Shown here in pieces: positions 6,332 through 9,006 of a stretch of 9,006 nucleotides of DNA. Every line of letters starts with the position of its first letter. Position 1 is the stretch's first letter. The stretch comes from Anaerolineaceae bacterium (GTDB taxonomy: Bacteria; Chloroflexota; Anaerolineae; Anaerolineales; Anaerolineaceae): the NCBI GenBank assembly GCA_028714615.1, contig JAQTMA010000164.1, positions 1 to 9,006 on the forward strand, in the 5' to 3' direction. A program made the translations under genes and the position numbers. The notes below the pieces were generated by a model, which was not told the DNA's origin, did no database searches, and worked only from the letters and a program-made list of their open reading frames with translations.

Positions 6332-7434
6332 TTTTCGGGGATTTTCGCCCGTGCCAGGGCGCGTTCGAAATAATTCCCTTCCAGGGTGATTTCTTCATAA
6401 GGGCGGGATAGCAAGACTTCTACCAAAGGTTCAAGTTGGCGCGCATAATGCTCCATGCACGCAGTTGGATGTATCCCAGGCCATGAATAACACGAGACCA
6501 CCGTACGGCGTTGTTGTGATTGTATCCGCTCGGGAACAGTCTTATCCCAATCCGGATCGGTTGGGGAGAACACGTATTTATCCAGGTTTCCCTGAGGGAT
6601 CCCTTCTATCCCACGAACCGTCGGGGGATTGTGATCAAGCAGATAGGGATCTACTGCCAGGTCAACGATGACTGCCTGCTCAGGTAGCCAACCTAACCAT
6701 TCATTAGGGACCACTGGCCTGGTTGGATCTCGACGGTAGCTGGCATCGACCAGAATGTCCACCTGGCGGAACCAGGGTTCCATTTTCTCGGAAGCGCCAG
6801 ACAGATTCCTCCCTGCACAAAACGCAATTGAGCCGGGTCCCCCCAGGCGGATGTGCCTGTTGTTTCGCTCAATGTTTCCCAACTTAGTCGCTGCTTCGAT
6901 TGCATGTTTTCCTACCATACCTGCACCGAGGACGAGAACCTGGTAAGGATTACCCGGTCTTAGTAAGTTTGGAGAGCTTTTTTCGAGCACATCGAAGGCT
7001 GCTTCCAATCCATTCCATGCGACGGCGTGCATGTTTTCTACGATTCGCAGGTTGGTATCGTCGACGATTGCATCCAGGGAAATGGCGTTGATTCTTAGTT
7101 CCCGTAACACGCTTACCCGCTGAGGACGGGTGGGAAAGTGGAGCATGGAGACCAGGCACGTCCCGGGACGCATGAGGTAGTATTCTTCATCATTTGGGGA
7201 GCGCAGTACGATAACGTAATCTTTCTGGTAAGCCCCTTCACGGTCGGTCATGCGCACCTTACGATTGCCCTGACGATATTCGTCAAAGCTAAACCCCAGC
7301 CGGCTTCCATATCCTTCTTCCAGAAAGACATCTCCATAACAGGCTACTTTTTGAATGAAGTTCGGTAAAAATACCCGCTTTTCCCCCATTTCTTTGTTCA
7401 TGCTCGGAAACCCAATCGTAGTCTGTCCGGCCAT
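6328..7434 (-). CDS. Alanine dehydrogenase/PNT-superfamily oxidoreductase, paralogue B (NADP-like site)
   Basis: Paralogue of the convergent gene; I judge by eye that nearly half the aligned residues match. Numbered from the ATG at 7434 (368 residues), it has R20 (EKRVFLP), R78 (VLRSP, in place of the catalytic lysine of alanine dehydrogenase), H99 (SMLHFPTRP), the nucleotide loop GAGMVG (170-175) and D262 (DLAVDPY). The strand after the loop ends CAGRN: no acidic residue, with G208 and R209 instead, which suggests NADP(H). GIEGIPQGNLDKYVF and SCYSWPGI are shared with the partner. An ATG at 7446 would add four residues, but GGAGG (7444-7440) overlaps it and lies five bases before 7434, and the partner aligns well from there. 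It follows the L,D-transpeptidase gene by 60 bases on the same strand and may be co-transcribed; a weak TATAGT (7476-7471) could instead be its own -10. Confidence 0.8.
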   Translation of the reverse strand: MAGQTTIGFPSMNKEMGEKRVFLPNFIQKVACYGDVFLEEGYGSRLGFSFDEYRQGNRKVRMTDREGAYQKDYVIVLRSPNDEEYYLMRPGTCLVSMLHFPTRPQRVSVLRELRINAISLDAIVDDTNLRIVENMHAVAWNGLEAAFDVLEKSSPNLLRPGNPYQVLVLGAGMVGKHAIEAATKLGNIERNNRHIRLGGPGSIAFCAGRNLSGASEKMEPWFRQVDILVDASYRRDPTRPVVPNEWLGWLPEQAVIVDLAVDPYLLDHNPPTVRGIEGIPQGNLDKYVFSPTDPDWDKTVPERIQSQQRRTVVSCYSWPGIHPTACMEHYARQLEPLVEVLLSRPYEEITLEGNYFERALARAKIPEN

Positions 7435-7439
7435 CGCTT

Positions 7440-7444
7440 CCTCC
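7440..7444 (-). promoter_or_regulatory. Ribosome binding site deciding the start of paralogue B
   Basis: The minus strand reads ATGGAGGAAGCGATG. GGAGG overlaps the first ATG (7446-7444) and lies five bases before the second (7434-7432). No ribosome site precedes the first ATG, so the second is the better start. Confidence 0.65.
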
Positions 7445-7494
7445 ATTTTGGGGCATCTTCTGTAAGGGGTACTATAACGGGCGAGAGCTATGAT

Positions 7495-9006
7495 TCAGGG
7501 TTGAATTTCGACCACCACTCCGTTTTCAGCCCAACCGTACAACCATTCTGCTTCAGGGAGATCAAGGATAATGCACCCATAGGAAGCTGGACGTCCCAGG
7601 ACGTTTTTCCACAGGCGCACTCCATTGGATAGCATCGGCAAGCCGTGAATACCGTTCATAAATCCCGGCCAGGCTTCGTAGATCCCCATCCAATGCGGCA
7701 TCCAAAGGTCCCAGTTATCTGCATATGCATTGATTTCGTGCGTTTGCACCTGGAATATTCCGGGTTGCGTTGGCGAGTCGCCGATCCCTGTACTGATCAC
7801 AAACTCGCGAATCCGTTCACCATCCTGAAAGACCCGCATACGTTGGTCAGTGGTACTGATGACGATGCGTTTATTAATCACCACGGGGAGAGGTAGTAAA
7901 TCATCTTGCGAAGGCAAGATCATGCGGGTACCAGCAGGAATATAATTCTGGTTCAGGGTTGGATTCGCCTGAAGGATGCGCCACATTGGGATGCCAACTT
8001 TCCAGGCGACCGAAAGCATCGATTCTCCCCTGTCTGTGACATATTCACCTGGTAGATGACGTACGAGCAGGATAGGCGGCTTCCCAGCCAGGACTTGCTG
8101 GGCAAGTTCAGATGGATCTTCAACCGGTGTCAACACCCTACCTTCCCCCAGGTCTACATGAGAATCCAGGTCCGCCAGATATGCGACCAATTGAGATTGA
8201 TCCAGACTAACCTGGTAACTACCATCTTCAAGGTGCTCCACCCGAATCCACCCCTGGATAGTTTCTGGTGGGACCTGCCAGGGAATGCGCTGATTGCGGA
8301 TCGGGTCAAAGATCACACCGGCCAGGTGGAGTTGCTCGAGATCGTGGATTTGCCTGGCAACCGCTGATAAGTCCTTCACTAAAGGTTCAACCGGTAGGAA
8401 GAATACCCGTACCTGCTTGATTAAAAAGGTCCCGGCCGGGTCTGCGGTTATTGTTTTCAGCGTGCGATCAACATCTAAACGTGTCCCGGCTTCTGCTGAA
8501 ATAATGCTGACCTTTCCATTTTGGTATTCCAGGCGGGCATCCGTGGCCGGGCGGTCCACCATTTGGGACCAGCGCAAAAGGTTCTCCCGGGCTACCTGAG
8601 AGTCGTAAACGATCACCGGAGGCACCTCCAGGTTAATAACTGACATTCTCCGGGTAATTTCATCCAAATAATTGCCGCTGCGATTGGCCTCGTAGGCATT
8701 TTGCGCAATTGCATTCGCATCCAGGCGCAATCCGAAGAAGTCTGCTGTTACCCCCCACGTTGTGACGCCATCACTCATCTGAAAAGACGATTGTTCATTC
8801 CAGACCCGGTTGATCTTTTCTGCCGCGGCGACCTGGCTGAGGCCACCCAAATCCATCCCTCGAAAACTGACCCCTGGCAGGATAACCCGGTTCACCTGGT
8901 AATACCCGACGATAGCAACCAATACACCTATCCCGACGAGGAGCATAACTCCAAGGATGGCAATTAGTGCCCATGCCAAACGGGGTGCGCGGGCGTTTGT
9001 AGAAAT
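7495..9006 (-). CDS. Membrane-anchored L,D-transpeptidase (YkuD) with YoaR-like and LysM domains, 5'-partial
   Basis: Cell-envelope enzyme predicted to form 3-3 cross-links, or attach proteins, in peptidoglycan. Residues are numbered from the TTG at 8979. A single membrane segment (about 3-25) anchors it facing outside. VSFRGMDLGGLS (37-48) opens a YoaR/PG_binding_4-like region, and a second such region may lie at about 200-300. A LysM-like peptidoglycan-binding domain spans about 313-356 (DRGESMLSVAWKVGIP, then NPTLN and PAGTRMILP). The YkuD catalytic domain covers about 371-492, with H445 in IHGLP and nucleophile C469 in ASYGCIIL. The usual motif is S-H-G-C-(I/V)-R; here Tyr and Ile replace His and Arg. 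The frame stays open through TTG 8979 to the right edge. That TTG has no ribosome site, so the true start and a short cytosolic tail probably lie outside the window. Confidence 0.9.
   Translation of the reverse strand: MSTNARAPRLAWALIAILGVMLLVGIGVLVAIVGYYQVNRVILPGVSFRGMDLGGLSQVAAAEKINRVWNEQSSFQMSDGVTTWGVTADFFGLRLDANAIAQNAYEANRSGNYLDEITRRMSVINLEVPPVIVYDSQVARENLLRWSQMVDRPATDARLEYQNGKVSIISAEAGTRLDVDRTLKTITADPAGTFLIKQVRVFFLPVEPLVKDLSAVARQIHDLEQLHLAGVIFDPIRNQRIPWQVPPETIQGWIRVEHLEDGSYQVSLDQSQLVAYLADLDSHVDLGEGRVLTPVEDPSELAQQVLAGKPPILLVRHLPGEYVTDRGESMLSVAWKVGIPMWRILQANPTLNQNYIPAGTRMILPSQDDLLPLPVVINKRIVISTTDQRMRVFQDGERIREFVISTGIGDSPTQPGIFQVQTHEINAYADNWDLWMPHWMGIYEAWPGFMNGIHGLPMLSNGVRLWKNVLGRPASYGCIILDLPEAEWLYGWAENGVVVEIQP

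Noticed and set aside
7471..7499. Separate promoter for paralogue B between it and the L,D-transpeptidase
   Set aside because: TATAGT is acceptable as a -10 but the -35 position reads CTGAAT/CCTGAA, so it is not listed as a feature.

Overview
This looks like an ordinary chromosomal stretch of a free-living bacterium. There are seven protein-coding genes and one tRNA gene, densely packed, with strong GGAGG-type ribosome binding sites, frequent GTG starts and recognisable sigma70-type promoters. The gene mix (a bacillopeptidase F-like subtilase, an S9 peptidase, a LysM/YkuD cell-wall enzyme and a pair of alanine-dehydrogenase-like proteins) reminds me of Chloroflexota, perhaps Anaerolineae. That is an impression from protein style; no phylogenetic marker gene is present. 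I see no insertion sequence, phage gene, CRISPR array or rRNA.

Layout. Positions 27-932 (+) encode a cation diffusion facilitator metal exporter. It converges, across a 160-base gap with two short tandem repeats and a possible gene remnant, on a leftward cluster read in the order thioredoxin (4882-4556), cytosolic S9 oligopeptidase (4511-2637) and exported S8 subtilase (2613-1093). The internal gaps are 44 and 23 bases, so this is probably one operon. A divergent control region at 4883-5206 holds the candidate thioredoxin promoter, a tRNA-Lys(UUU) gene with a near-consensus promoter, and a second near-consensus promoter for the next rightward gene.

Positions 5207-6331 (+) and 6328-7434 (-) are two paralogous proteins of the alanine dehydrogenase / pyridine nucleotide transhydrogenase fold. 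They face each other tail to tail and their stop codons overlap within one TTAA. The last gene, from 7495 (-) to the right edge, is a membrane-anchored L,D-transpeptidase with YoaR-like and LysM domains. Its 5' end lies outside the window. It reads toward the second paralogue and may be co-transcribed with it.

How the genes fit together. The two peptidases could form a peptide-use chain: the exported subtilase cuts protein outside the cell and the S9 enzyme finishes peptides inside. The paralogue pair is the most interesting item. The copies keep the same fold and family-specific blocks, but differ where the NAD(P) ribose is read (acidic in one, Gly-Arg-Asn in the other), and both replace the usual catalytic lysine by arginine. 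They may be an uncharacterised amino-acid or imino-acid oxidoreductase pair with different cofactors. I found no clear evidence of a wholly new multi-gene system.
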